This document shows positions 33,977 to 45,543 of a DNA stretch of 64,000 nt, one piece after another. The stretch comes from Fragilariopsis cylindrus CCMP1102 (Eukaryota > Bacillariophyta > Bacillariophyceae > Bacillariales > Bacillariaceae). The translations under genes were made by a program, and so were the position numbers. The notes beneath the pieces were generated by a model, which had not been told where the DNA came from, made no database searches, and was given only the letters and a program-made list of their open reading frames with translations. The stretch lies in NCBI GenBank assembly GCA_900095095.1, contig FMBT01000350.1:186001-250000 (forward strand), in the 5' to 3' direction. How positions within the stretch are numbered: position 1 is the first letter of the stretch; each line of letters opens with the position of its first letter.

Positions 33977-34625
33977 GTAGTAGTGTAATACGTAATAAAA
34001 GTAGTATAATCAAATTAAGTCATCTTATCAATTCTACTTTACAGAAGAAGAAGAAATGTAGATTCATTTATTCCATTTAATTTATTTAGATAATGGTTGG
34101 TACTTCGAAATATTGAGTAGAAATGGCAATGCAATTTTAGCTAGCTAGCTACTACACAAAAAAAAAAGATAAAATAATGTTATTGTTATTGTTGCTATTG
34201 TTATTGTTGCTATTGCTAATGTTGTTACTCACTCGTTTTATACTACTATGATTGCATAATTTTTTACATGTGAAGAGATGGTTGTGCCGTATGTATCCTT
34301 GTCGGTCTTTCTTCTAAGTAGTGTCGAGAGGATAGAGTAAGGTTAAATCATTATTTTTCTCCATTTATCTCTCTTTCCAACACTGCACACGTACCATACT
34401 ATCAGTGTAAGCCGGTAGATGGCTACTGTATGGCGCATATTATTTGCTTGCTCATATGAAGCAGTTTCTTCTATCATAATAGTATTTCCCCCTACGTAAT
34501 CTCATGCGATGATGAGAATACATACCACTGTTATTTCTGTCAGTATAACATTATATATTGAGTATAACGACAGTTTGCGCGAAAAATGTCTCTTCTCTCT
34601 TTCTCTCTTTCTTTCTCTCACTCTT
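33951..34625. other. convergent intergenic region with AAT and TATTGT repeats
   Basis: About 675 bases. An AAT microsatellite runs at 33946-33977 and imperfect TTATTGTTGCTA units at 34181-34230. No gene supported. Confidence 0.5.
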
Positions 34626-35717
34626 TTATGCAAGACGTTCTAAATTATATAATCGTCGATCACCTTTTGAAAATATAACTTGATATATTCTTAATTCACA
34701 ATTCTCAAATAATGGACTATCCTCTAATTCAAATAAACCTCTTTCTAATTCACGTAAAAAACCTTTATGACTAACGACCAATACATGTCTATGTTCACAT
34801 TCCATTAGTAAATCAAAAAATTGACTTGCACGTTCACGTAACATTTCTTTTGATTCACGAACAACGATTTCATCATTAATTTTTTTATTTGATAATTGTT
34901 CTATATGATCAATTATAAATCGATCATCATTTCTTGTGTATCGTAATAATTTATCAATTGGTTTTGATTCATCTGGTGGATATAGTGTTCGACGTTCTGC
35001 AATTTCTGGTCGTATATGTGCAGATATATCAGTTTCATCACATAAAATTCTACATGTTTCTAAACATCTTGATAATGGACTACAGATTGCTTCCGTTGGA
35101 TGATGTATCTTCCGATTGGATATTAAATTAATTAATTTTTTAGAGGCAATTCGTGCTTGTTGTTTACCTCTTTCTGTTAATGCTGCATCACGTAAATTAA
35201 CATCTGTCAATACTGACTTTCGTGCATCTTCCATCAATTGATATGTTTCTTCTTCTGATAAATTCAATTTTGTAGCTGCTATTTTAGCTAACTTTTGTGC
35301 TTTTGCTTCTAATACATTGTGTTCAGCCTCACCATGTCGAATTAAATATATTGTCCTACGTCGATGTAATCTATCACTACTAACGGTGCTGCATACGCTA
35401 TCAGCAAGGCTACCGAGAGATGCGTTTGACATTATTTTATTGTTCTTCTTCTTCTTCTTATTATTATTATTATTATTATTGCTGACAGTATTAACGGATA
35501 ACGATGATGATGATGATGATGATGATGATGATAATGGGCTGCTACTGCTATAAAAGGAATGAATCGACGACGGCAATGAGAAAAATAATATTCCTACTAT
35601 CGATAGAAATAATAATATATTATAGTACAAGCATGAACGATATCTTCTTCTTCTTCTTCTTCTTCTTCTTTGTGTGTTGGTTGTATTCCGTAGAAGTGTT
35701 TTGATCATGGCTGGCAC
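34626..35717 (-). CDS. histidine phosphatase (phosphoglycerate-mutase-like) family protein
   Basis: Catalytic domain from about residue 120: TIYLIRHGEAEHNV holds the RHG phospho-acceptor His, LTERGKQQA and SPLSRCLETCRI the usual phosphate-binding Arg, and VLVVSHKGFLRELE the second catalytic His. Closest in style to plant and fungal phosphoglycerate-mutase-like phosphatases. The N-terminal 95 residues are a nine-Arg run, a hydrophobic segment (ILLFLSIVGILFFSLPSSI) and runs of Ser, Asn and Lys, all coded by microsatellites. This may be a signal anchor with an aromatic near its end (SFYS), or the real start may be the internal Met before SNASLGSLAD. Substrate unknown. Confidence 0.8.
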   Translation of the reverse strand: MPAMIKTLLRNTTNTQRRRRRRRRRYRSCLYYNILLFLSIVGILFFSLPSSIHSFYSSSSPLSSSSSSSSSSLSVNTVSNNNNNNNKKKKKNNKIMSNASLGSLADSVCSTVSSDRLHRRRTIYLIRHGEAEHNVLEAKAQKLAKIAATKLNLSEEETYQLMEDARKSVLTDVNLRDAALTERGKQQARIASKKLINLISNRKIHHPTEAICSPLSRCLETCRILCDETDISAHIRPEIAERRTLYPPDESKPIDKLLRYTRNDDRFIIDHIEQLSNKKINDEIVVRESKEMLRERASQFFDLLMECEHRHVLVVSHKGFLRELERGLFELEDSPLFENCELRIYQVIFSKGDRRLYNLERLA

Positions 35718-36360
35718 TACAGTAGATCAACAATTACACTCTGTGAACCTTGCACAAGAGAAGATTGCTATATTAAATGTCATTTTTTGTTTTGTTTTAT
35801 TATTATTGACTGATGACTGATGTGTCGTGTGTTGTGCGTATGCTGATGCTGCTGAGACTGATTGATATTGAAGCAATAAACGGTAGCTACTTACTGTACG
35901 CTAAACTGAACAATGCGAAGCAATTTGAAAATAAAGATTCATTCGTCATTGATTGATTGATTGATTCGATTGATTGATTCGATTCGATTCGATGATTGAT
36001 TCATTCATTCATGCCGATTCATTCATTCATTCATTATTTCATTCATTCGAATTCATTTATTTTTCAGTCGAACTAGTCGATTACACACCATTTTTCCTTT
36101 CGAGAATAAGATGTCCTCATGAATTCATCAATCGAAGACGAAAAGACTTTTAACTTGAAAATCAATAAATCCATCTATCATCATCATCATAAAAAATAAT
36201 TCTGAATAAACGCCAACACACATGCAAAGCACAGTTCATGCAACTAACGTTACTATATAGCTAAATAGCTGACAGACCCTTCGTCAATCAATCGATAGTA
36301 TAGGCTCTCTGTAATTTTTTATCTTGCATACAATAAATAGAAAATAAAATAAAATAAAAC
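35718..36360. other. divergent promoter region with GATT and CATT microsatellites
   Basis: About 640 bases. Imperfect GATT, GATTC and CATTCATT repeats fill roughly 35945-36060. ATCATCATC occurs near 36178. No gene supported. Confidence 0.55.
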
Positions 36361-38569
36361 ATGAGATACATAATATCCCGACCATGGTTTTGGACAGGAT
36401 TAATTGCTATTATAGCATATATTGATATACGTGCATTATCTGGTGGATACGTATACGATGATGCGGGTAGTGTCATAAAGAATGTTGTTGTTAATGGTAT
36501 GGTAGATTGGAAGGAAGTATTTAATAGAGATTATTGGGGAACAGAAATGAATCAAATACAATCCCATAAATCATTTCGACCAATCACAACATTAACATTA
36601 AAGGCAAATTATGTAGTAGCAAAATATATACAAAAATATCAGCAGAATGACAATTCAGAGGAGGAAGAACAACAGGAACAATCAAAACAAGATTTACCTC
36701 CTACGTGGACATTTCGTGTAATTAATGTTCTATTACATGGAATTGTTACAGGATTAATAACAAAATCAACATCATATATCTTACCATCATCATTATCATC
36801 ATATTCGGATAATAATAGTGTTGTTATGGAACTAATTATTGGTTCATTATTTGCATTACATCCTGTACATGCTGAGGTTGTTAGTAATATTACTAGTAGA
36901 GGTGAAATGTTAATGAGTATATTTTTTCTATTATCATTTTTATCATATGCAGGAACACGACAAGCATGTTATAAACAACAACAACTATATAATCGACAAT
37001 CAAAATTAATTCAATCATTATCTACTAATAGTAGTAGTATGCTCGTTCCGTGGTGGAAACGATTATTGGGGATATATATATTTCCATGGATATGTATGAC
37101 ATTAAGTATTTTTTTCGAAAGAACAAGGTGCAACAGCATTAATATCTTTAGTCTTTTGGGATTTTTTGAAATATCATGGTAATCTTGTATCATTACAAAG
37201 AAAATTATTCATTTCCTCCTCGAATACTAATACGAATAAAAGTATTATTACTAAGAAGAACGATGATGATGATGGTGACGATACCAATACTACTGCAGCA
37301 GCTACTACTGCACATGATGATGCTACTGCTACTGCAGCAAAAATCGAACGAGATGAAGCCTGGCAATTCGTTTGGAGAACTATTGTATTGGCAGTAGAAA
37401 CCTTAATCGTTGTCGGATGGAGGTATGTACTTAATGGTGAATCTAGTCCAGATTTTATTGTTGCACAAAATCCAGCAGGGTTTGCGGAAGAAAGATTTAC
37501 AAGAGCTTTTTCTGTCACATGGATATATTGTTTATACATTCGTGATGCTATCTATCCATATTACCTAAGTCCTGATTGGTCTGGAAATAGTATCGATTTA
37601 ATCACCAATTGGAATGATCCAAGAGTAATGGCAGTCCTTGCCTTATGGTATTTTGCGGCAAAGTCTCTTTGGTCGATGGTAGTCGGTGCCGATACTGGCG
37701 GCAATACCGAAATAATAACTAATAATAATAACAGTATCGGTAGCAAAGGAAACACAAAATCCTCATCAAAAAACAACATTAATTGGTATTGGAATGAGAC
37801 GACGTTACGACAAATCAATATGTCGATTTGGGCATTTTCATTTTCGCCTTTTCTCTTATCTTCAAATATCCTTGTCGTTGTTGGACTTATGAAAGCAGAT
37901 CGGGTAATATATCTTCCATTATTTGGATTTTGTATATTAGAAGCATTGTTGATAAGTAAGTTACTACAGGGTGCTACCACAATGCGACCGGCATTCGAAC
38001 GTCGGAAGGAGCAACTCTTTTGGAGTGCACATTTTTTACTTATGTTTCAATTAATTATTTATTCGGGAAGAACCCACGCCCGGAACCTCGCTTGGAGTGA
38101 TTCGCTACAATTATGGGAATCGGCATATCTCGTCAATCCAAGATCGTACCATACAATGTACAACTATGGATACGAATTAAGTCTCAAACAACGTTATGTA
38201 GAAGCCGAGGCTGTAATGCGTCCAATCGGTAATCCTAGAACGGACGGACATTCAAATACGTTTGTTTACACTATGGTACTATACAATTTGAGACAATGTG
38301 ACAAAGCCAATGTCCTCTTGGATGAAGCCTTCCAAGTCATTGAAGAGAAACGTAAAGAGGGTGGACCACGTAATTCAGAGTCACATTTATCTCGATCAGA
38401 GAGCAACCTGTTAGTCGCCAAAGCACACTGCACGGAGGATTACCAGGAAAAAGGAAGAGTTTTATATCGTGCGGTAGAGAAAGATCAAACCAATGATTAC
38501 GCTGTAAATTTGGCCACTAGTTTTATGGAGAAAATGCAACAGATGGAAGAACTACAACGGGGAGATTGA
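36361..38569 (+). CDS. TMTC-like protein O-mannosyltransferase (DUF1736, TPR)
   Basis: Multipass ER membrane protein. The first lumenal loop carries YVYDDAGSVIKN and RDYWGTE, the conserved block of TMTC proteins, followed by SFRPITTLTL. Further helices include GSLFALHPVHAEVVSNITSRGE and SIFFLLSFLSYA. The DUF1736 region follows SKEQGATALISLVFWD, and the C-terminal part has TPR-like helices (NPRSYHTMYNYGYEL). TMTC enzymes transfer mannose to Ser/Thr of secreted or cadherin-like proteins. Two Asn/Asp-rich loops are low complexity. The frame slips at 37111-37117 within a seven-T run; eight Ts would restore FFSKEQG, which is exactly the family motif, so this is a likely assembly error. About 735 residues in total. 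Confidence 0.85.
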
Positions 38570-38686
38570 GGAGACCTTGCTTGCTTTATAATTATACAGA
38601 ACAATTATTGATTAATGATTGTGTGAAAAAGAAAATAGATATTCAAAGTCCGAATGGTTATTGAATTAAGTTAAAATTTGATGGGA

Positions 38687-41018
38687 CTATTTCTTAGCTC
38701 GTTTACGCATTCGATCCCTTAATGACTGTTTTTTCTCTTTCTTGCTCATTTTCTCGCTTGCCTCCTTTGCTTGTATTGCTTCTAATTGTTTCTGATCTGC
38801 ATCATCATCGACTTGGCAACGGACGCACAATGAAGACTTTCCTGATTTGCGGTCTTGATGACACATTGTATCGGGCTTATTCAACTTAGGAGGAGGTATC
38901 TCCGGGGGTGGAGCCGTCCACCACTTTTGTCAAAGTAATAATAGTAGAATAGAGAAATAAGTATGAATTGAGTTAGTCACAATACTGACTGTTATTATAA
39001 TGTATACATGAACGGTTTCCCAAGTCTTTCCTTACCTGGGGAGGGTCTATTTGTCGCTTGGCTATGTGCTTAGTAACCATCTCTACGTAATCCAAAAGAC
39101 CATTTCTAGCAACAAATTTTTCGTACAATTTGAGACAGTTTGCAGCAATCTCTTTACACTTTCCATCATTTTCACGACACCAACGAATCTTTTCTTCCAA
39201 ATCCGAGAGATCTGGCTTTACAGGAACGTGATCTACATAGGGTTGCAAGAGTGGAAAGTACCACATTCTATCAGCGACCTGTCGTGGCTCAACCTTCAAA
39301 ATAACCGCACCCAGTCGCATCATGAATGCATAACGACACGCCGCACAATGACCATCAATGTAGACTAGATATTTATACATCGACTGTTCGTAAATTGGAG
39401 TAAAAAGATGTTTTCCTGCTGAAAATTCAAAATTACTGGGTCTCAAAAAGGTCATCGGATGGTTGGCAGTTTTTTTATCTCTCAAATTCCACCCGACAAT
39501 GGCAGCATTAAGAAACGGTTCCTCTCCACCCTTTTCTGGATCATCTTTCCATTGGTGGGACAAATGAGCAGCTTTAATACGTTGATTATTGTCTATCGTT
39601 GTTCCTCCTCCAGTAGCAGTCCCTCTAAAGAATGCTGTCGCTACCCTACCCTCATCCCAACCCCGTTCAAATTTCTTAAAGTTGGCTTCCGTAAAGAGAT
39701 CACGAGGACTCTTGAATACAGGATAACCTTCCTCGTCGATTTCTTTATAGGTAAACGTTTGTGGGAATACTAACCCACATGCACCTTCCCAATCTTCTGA
39801 TGATGGCCATGGTATGTCCGAAAACCGATCTTCGGCGGCAGCGTAAAAGGAGACGATAGGAGCGTATGTTTTGAATTTATGATCTTCGAACAGATCAATG
39901 TCCTGTTCCGGATCTCGATCGTCCTTGTCAAAAATAAATCCGTATGGCTCTACGGGAACGCCACGTTCAACGTTGACTTTCAGTTGTGGATAATCTCGTT
40001 TGTTCAAAAAGAATTCACAGTCGGGAATTTGTCGTTGATTACAGGCCTCGGCAAGCATATCTCGTAGGGGTGACAAGAATTGATCTCCCCACACTTGAAT
40101 ATCGTACTTTGATTCATTTTTATTCGGTGTGATCTCATTACATATAATATTTCCATTGGCCCACCAAACGGACGTATCGTGAACGATATTTTCTGGACGG
40201 CAAATTCCAACCTTTTTACTGTAGTAGTCATCTAGAGTTCCATCTCCTTCTATCTTTAATTTTCCGCTCCACGTATTTTCATAATCTCTATTAGAAAATG
40301 GACAAAACATTCTAACCTTTCCATCTCCTGTATTAAGTAATATATTACGAAACAAAAAACAAACAATGTGTGAGCAGAAAAAATACAAAATTACAAAATA
40401 TTGTTTGTGAATTGTATGCACGCGACATAATATACAAAATACATCAAGATGAGATTCGATTCAAAAGCCAAATAAACTTCCATGTCACAAAAACTTACGA
40501 ATCATCACGTATATTCCACATTTCATATGAAAAAATAGATACTTCATCGTGTTTGTAACTGAGACGGGTGTAATTGTTTGATGGAATGGTAAATCGAGAC
40601 GAAAATTGATGGCATCAACTGCTTCTTTTGCTGCAGACTGTTCATAAATATTTGAAGAGGTATCATCGGGTTCCCGTCCATAGTCCTGGGGGATTTTAGG
40701 ACTAGAACTTGGTTCCGTTCGTGCCTTTTCGATGTTTGGTAGTAACAACCGTTCAATTTGATCCCACGTGATCAAGGTTGTAAAGATGTGTTGCAAATGC
40801 GGAAATTCTGGATTGGATCCACCGTGATGTCTAACATATTCACGCATGAATTCCAAACAATCATCTTTTGATTCAAATCGAGGGACTTTGTTAGGGAATT
40901 TCTCTACCGCTTTCGTCCATTCATCGGAATCGCCCTTTTCACCGAAGATACCACGATACTCAGACGGATGCTGATCTTCTGGGAGCTTCTTCTTCCGTTT
41001 CTTCGCAAAAGATGCCAT
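38687..41018 (-). CDS. glycosyltransferase family 90 (CAP10-like) protein with Cys-containing tail
   Basis: Exons 41018-40499, 40327-39036 and 38923-38687 join in phase to about 682 residues. Family motifs are PFSNRDYENTW, DCEFFLNKRDYPQL, FFRGTATGGGTT (the GT90 nucleotide-sugar region), HLSHQW, SNFEFSAGKHLFTPIYEQ and YKYLVYIDGHCAACRYAF. GT90 enzymes add glucose, xylose or similar sugars in the secretory pathway. No N-terminal signal peptide is evident: the start MASFAKKRKKKLP is basic, so either the leader is missed or localisation is unusual. The last exon adds PPPEIPPPKL, then CHQDRKSGKSSLCVRC and a highly charged tail, which is not part of the usual family. Confidence 0.8.
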
Positions 41019-41395
41019 ATTTGTTTCATTTGCTGAGTATGAAGTAGATTTATATTTCGTCGTATTATTCCGCCATCCTCAATAATCCGCCACAAAAATA
41101 AGATTTGAGAATGAAAATAAAATCGGGGTTGATTGATTGATTCATATTCGGGGGATATTATTTAGGGGTGAAACTTGACAGCAGCACGAGCGAGAGAGCT
41201 GACGGTAGAATTTTCTTCCATTCTTGCCATGCAATATTTGAATATTGTACACACACTACAGTATCATTCATATCGTCATCAAACATAAAACAATCAACAA
41301 AGCAAAACAAATCTTAAATCCACATCATACTTTTTCGAACATAGTAACTAGATATAAAGATACAAACCTAATCATAAAGAGATATAGCATTCACG
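41019..41395. other. divergent promoter between GT90 and aldo-keto reductase genes
   Basis: 377 AT-rich bases shared by two divergently transcribed genes. GATTGATTGATT near 41130. No other element recognised. Confidence 0.45.
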
Positions 41396-43130
41396 ATGGG
41401 AAAAGTTTCATTACTTTCGTTACTGTGCGCCATTGCTTGTAGTGACACAAAAGCAACTTCTTCTGCTGCTTTCATGATGTCGAAATCGCCTGAACGGAAT
41501 CTTCAATCGCAGTCAAATTCTCGTCGCCGACAAGTTCTACGAGTTGGTGCTGGTGGTTTGTTTTCTGGTCTACCCTTTTTTGGCTCTGACAAAAATAACG
41601 AGGCCCAAGCGGCTATGTTAAATAGTAAGAAGAAAGGTGGTGGTGGTGGTGCAACTAACGAAGTGGTCAAAATCGTGAAGGGTATGAAACATCGACGTCT
41701 TGGAAATTCCGACATATTTGTTAGCGAGCTAGGACTGGGCACACAACGTTGGATGTCTACCGATTTCAATGGTCCCAATAGAGAACTTTGCTACGAATTT
41801 TTGGACGAGGCCATCCTGAAGAGAGGTGTCAACCTCATCGATACAGCCGAATCATATCCGATTCCTAGTGGTGGGCGTAATTCGGAGGAAGGAGACACAG
41901 AGCGTGTCATTGGTGATTGGTTAAAAGATCGGAAGGTACCTCGAAGTGATGTCGTTATTGCCACCAAAATTACAGGAGGTCGCAATGTCACACCACGTAA
42001 CATCCGGAAGGATTGCGATGAATCACTTAAAAGATTACAAACTGATTACATTGATGTGTACCTATTGCATTGGCCACAAAGGTATTCACCCCAATCGAAT
42101 TGGGGACAAAGTCTAGCCTATAATGTTGAAACAGACAAAGAACAACAGAAGTTTATGGGTTCTCCCACATCTTTCGAAGACATTTGCTTATCCATGGAAG
42201 AATTGATTCAGTCTGGGAAAATAAAAGGGTGGGGACTTTGTAATGACAATGCATACGGATTAACTGCAAGTACGAGAACTGCTAAGGCTCTTGGAACAAC
42301 ACCTCCTTGTACGGTAAGAACTAAAATCTCCCTCCTGTAATTATTGATATCGCTGTATTGTGTATAGCTCAAATGGAATCTATCATATATGCATGTTCTC
42401 ATCCTTCAATCTATCTGGCTGGACGGTTTGTACATATTATTATTTATTAGATGCAAGGGGATTTTAGTATCTTAGACCGTAAATCTGAAGAAAATGGCGT
42501 TGCAGAAGCGGCTTCTCCATTCAATGAAAACGTCGGCTTCATGGCCTACAACGCTCTGGCGGGGGGTATGCTCACGGGTAAATATATGTAAGTGTCGACT
42601 TGTATCCAGTAATCTAGTAATGGTATTTCTTCTGTAACAGTAATTTCTTTTGTATTGTTGTTCCCTAACCGAGCGAAACGAATTATGTTTTCAAACACAA
42701 CTGTAGAGATGTTCCTGCCGCGCTTGATGACAAAAATCGAGATCGGGCAATGGCTTCTCTATCACAACCACGAGGACGTATGGATACGAGAGGATGGGGT
42801 GGTACACTTTATAGATATAGGACCGAAGCAGCTCAAGAAGCGATTGTGGAATACGACAAGCTAGCAAAGGCAAACAAAATGAGCCTATTAGATATGAGTT
42901 TGCGTTGGTGCAAGCAAAGAGACTTGATCACGACGACACTACTCGGTCACACCAGTCTGCAGCAGTTGAAAGAAACTTGCTATGTTCTAACTATGAAGGA
43001 CGACCTATCCCCAGAGCTTATGTGGGAGATCGATAGGATTCACATGAAAAATAGATTACCACTCTTTAGCAGTAACCACGCTGGAAAAGATTGGTTTGGC
43101 GAGGGAGAGATTGGAGAACCGATTCCTTAA
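41396..43130 (+). CDS. plastid-type aldo-keto reductase
   Basis: Exons 41396-42313, 42451-42587 and 42707-43130, all in phase, about 492 residues. Aldo-keto reductases reduce carbonyls with NADPH. The barrel starts at MKHRRLGNSDIFVSELGLGTQ. The catalytic tetrad is visible: Asp and Tyr in NLIDTAESYP, Lys in VVIATKITG, His in YLLHWPQ. YNALAGGMLTGKY and the C-terminal RWCKQRDLITTTLLGHTSLQQLKE match the Tas-like subgroup. The leader ends in ATSSAAF, then a twin-arginine motif precedes a hydrophobic patch (RRRQVLRVGAGGLFSGLPF) and EAQA, so import to the thylakoid lumen is possible, although an NADPH-dependent enzyme would be unusual there. The frame is intact. Confidence 0.85.
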
Positions 43131-43330
43131 TCATCATGATATCCTGTTTAATCACAACCAGCAGTAAAGATAGTCATTAAAAAATACAGCTAAGATGAAT
43201 AGCACAACACTTATATATCGTATTCGCTCTTAAATATGTACCCCACGTTATCGGATCGTGGTCTTTTGCTCAACAAAAACATCACATTCTAGTCTTGAAC
43301 TGGTGAAGGAAAAAGTATAATAGATAATCT

Positions 43331-45145
43331 TTACTCTAAAATATCATTCAAAGTGTCGAAATAAGCATGTTTATCTGTCTCTTTCAAACGAATCTCTTGT
43401 CGAATGCTGTCGTCGTCAAGATTTTCATCATTTTCAGAATCATCTTTCATTTCAAAAATAGCGGCACCCTCCATTGATGTTTTCTCATCATGACTAGGAT
43501 CTTCAATCCTTACCGTCAGAGAGGAGTCATCATCACCATCGTCATCTATCTCATGATCTTCTTCTATATCAGAGCCGTCTTCTCGATGCGCCATTGTAGC
43601 AGCCAAGACATTAAATTGATGTTGTTGATACTCCTGTTCTTTCTGTAACAAAGTTTGATGGAGTCCTCCACGAGAATCAGACACGAACCACAGCAGGGTT
43701 TCCATAACAAGAAAACACGTCGACCATGTGAAGAACCAGCTATATAATATAATCAATACGATAAACCAATAAGACAATATGGATAAATTTGACATCCGGA
43801 ATACGTAGAAATGTACACACACACACACACACACACACAAAATGTTTTTTCTTCTTTTTCCGCAACGATTAACTTACCTGTTTCCTATGTGCTACGATAT
43901 CACAGTAAAAATATAAACGTAACAGGGTAAAGTTAGAAGCACCGCCAATTTGGTTCAATCTCACATCATAGGGAGAAATAGACGAATGGGAAAAAGCCAG
44001 TGTCATTTACTACTATTATTGCACTTACCGAGGCAAACCCTCCTGGTGTAGTAGCAATGCAGACTGTAGGAACCCATGCACATGCCAGCACAAACAACGA
44101 AATCGCTTCAACAACAGTTTCCACGGTACCCTTTTTGTCGTCGGAAGAAACCCTAAAGATTTCCATAAACACAAAGGCGGCTGATGGAAGAAGAGTCGCT
44201 GATGCCACAAAGAGTAGAAGTTCGTATTGGGTATTTGGTATATTTTTGTAGTAATATTCGAGTGGCGATGGTTCTGGTGACCCATTAAACGAGTCTTCGC
44301 CATACTCTGAATAAACATCGATATACCAACAAAGGGTGAAAAAATCAGATATAAAAATTGCAATCCATCCCGGCGCTCTGTGAGGCCACGATTTAATGAA
44401 TGTTTTCATACTGGGCCAATCATGTTCGATCATTTTCGATTCCAAGGTAAATATTGCACAGAAAAAGCAACACCATGTACTGAAGTAAATATTGAATTGT
44501 TCCTTGCCATCCCCTGCGATACCAGCCACCCTAAAGCAAGATGTAAAATAAGGATAAACCACTATTAGACTGACGACCGGATACTATAATAGCTGTATTG
44601 TTCAATCCTTACTTAATAACGATATTTTCGTACCTTGTTTGAATAATAACAGCCATGAACCACCACAACAGCAGTAGAATATCTAAAATTGTTTCAAAAT
44701 TGGATTTGCGAGCGAATAAATTGTTTTTATAAGTGTCGGCGAAACAAGACCATCGATCCAAATGGCATACAATAACGCAACCTGAAACAACGCTGGAGAC
44801 TAAGGCCACGGTGTATCCGTAATTCCGTTGCGTTTCATTCGAGTTAACGGTATGATTCTGATCGGGAGATTGAGAAACGACTACACCATGAAAGTTAATA
44901 GTGGAAGCCAAGAATATTGTTAAGTATCCTGTTAAACGAGGTGACTTGTATAGCTTGATCTGTTTCTCTGGTAGTTTCGAACCCTCTGCTATTTCTTGAC
45001 TGTTCTCTCGTCCATCATTATTGCAATCTTCATTTATAGGATCTGCTTCGTTAGAGTCTTTCTTATCGTTATTTATAGGAGTTGTAGAAGTGGAACCTTT
45101 AGACAACACGACAACTGTTGGCGTTGTCCTTTGAGGCCGTATCAT
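43331..45145 (-). CDS. multipass membrane protein, unknown function
   Basis: Exons 45145-44634, 44530-44029, probably a short exon near 43960-43880, and 43739-43331. About eight membrane helices are visible, for example LTGYLTIFLASTINF, YTVALVSSVVSGCVIVC, ILDILLLLWWFMAVII, FSTWCCFFCAIF, WIAIFISDFFTLCWYI, LLLFVASATLLPSAAFVFM, AISLFVLACAWVPTVC and TCFLVMETLLWFV. The N-terminal 70 residues are polar and the C-terminal 110 residues acidic. The overall layout, with WFFTWSTCF and DSRGG after the last helix, gives no family I recognise. Splice phase at the short third exon could not be settled. A CA microsatellite (43811-43840) lies in the last intron. Confidence 0.65.
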
Positions 45146-45543
45146 AACGATCGAACGAGGAAATTCGATCTTGCTGGTCTGTTGTTCACAAACTAGGACG
45201 AGATAATAGTATGGAACGTCGTCAATTCCTTTCTACCTGTATAAGCTGACGACAAAGTTCAAAGTTATGACATACAATAACATACCTGTTATGCTGTTAA
45301 TGAAAGTTTCTAATGATAATAGGAATAAGTAGTTTCAGTTTTTAGAAGTACAGTAAATGTCACAGCAATTTAGATTTTCTTATTTCGCTCGAAAATCAAA
45401 AATTGATGTAGCCATTTAGGGGAAAGCCTAAAAATCCCCTAAAATATGAGGCTAGGCTTAGTACAAATATAATATTAATAATTTAAATCATAGCCATCCT
45501 AGCTGTGTAGTTTTGAGACGTAATCATCGTCTAAATATTGACT
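45146..45543. other. intergenic, promoter of the membrane protein gene
   Basis: About 400 AT-rich bases between two minus-strand genes. CCTAAAA occurs twice near 45428-45440. Nothing else recognised. Confidence 0.45.

Noticed and set aside
43811-43840. CA repeat as a possible regulatory Z-DNA element
   Set aside because: Ordinary microsatellite inside an intron.
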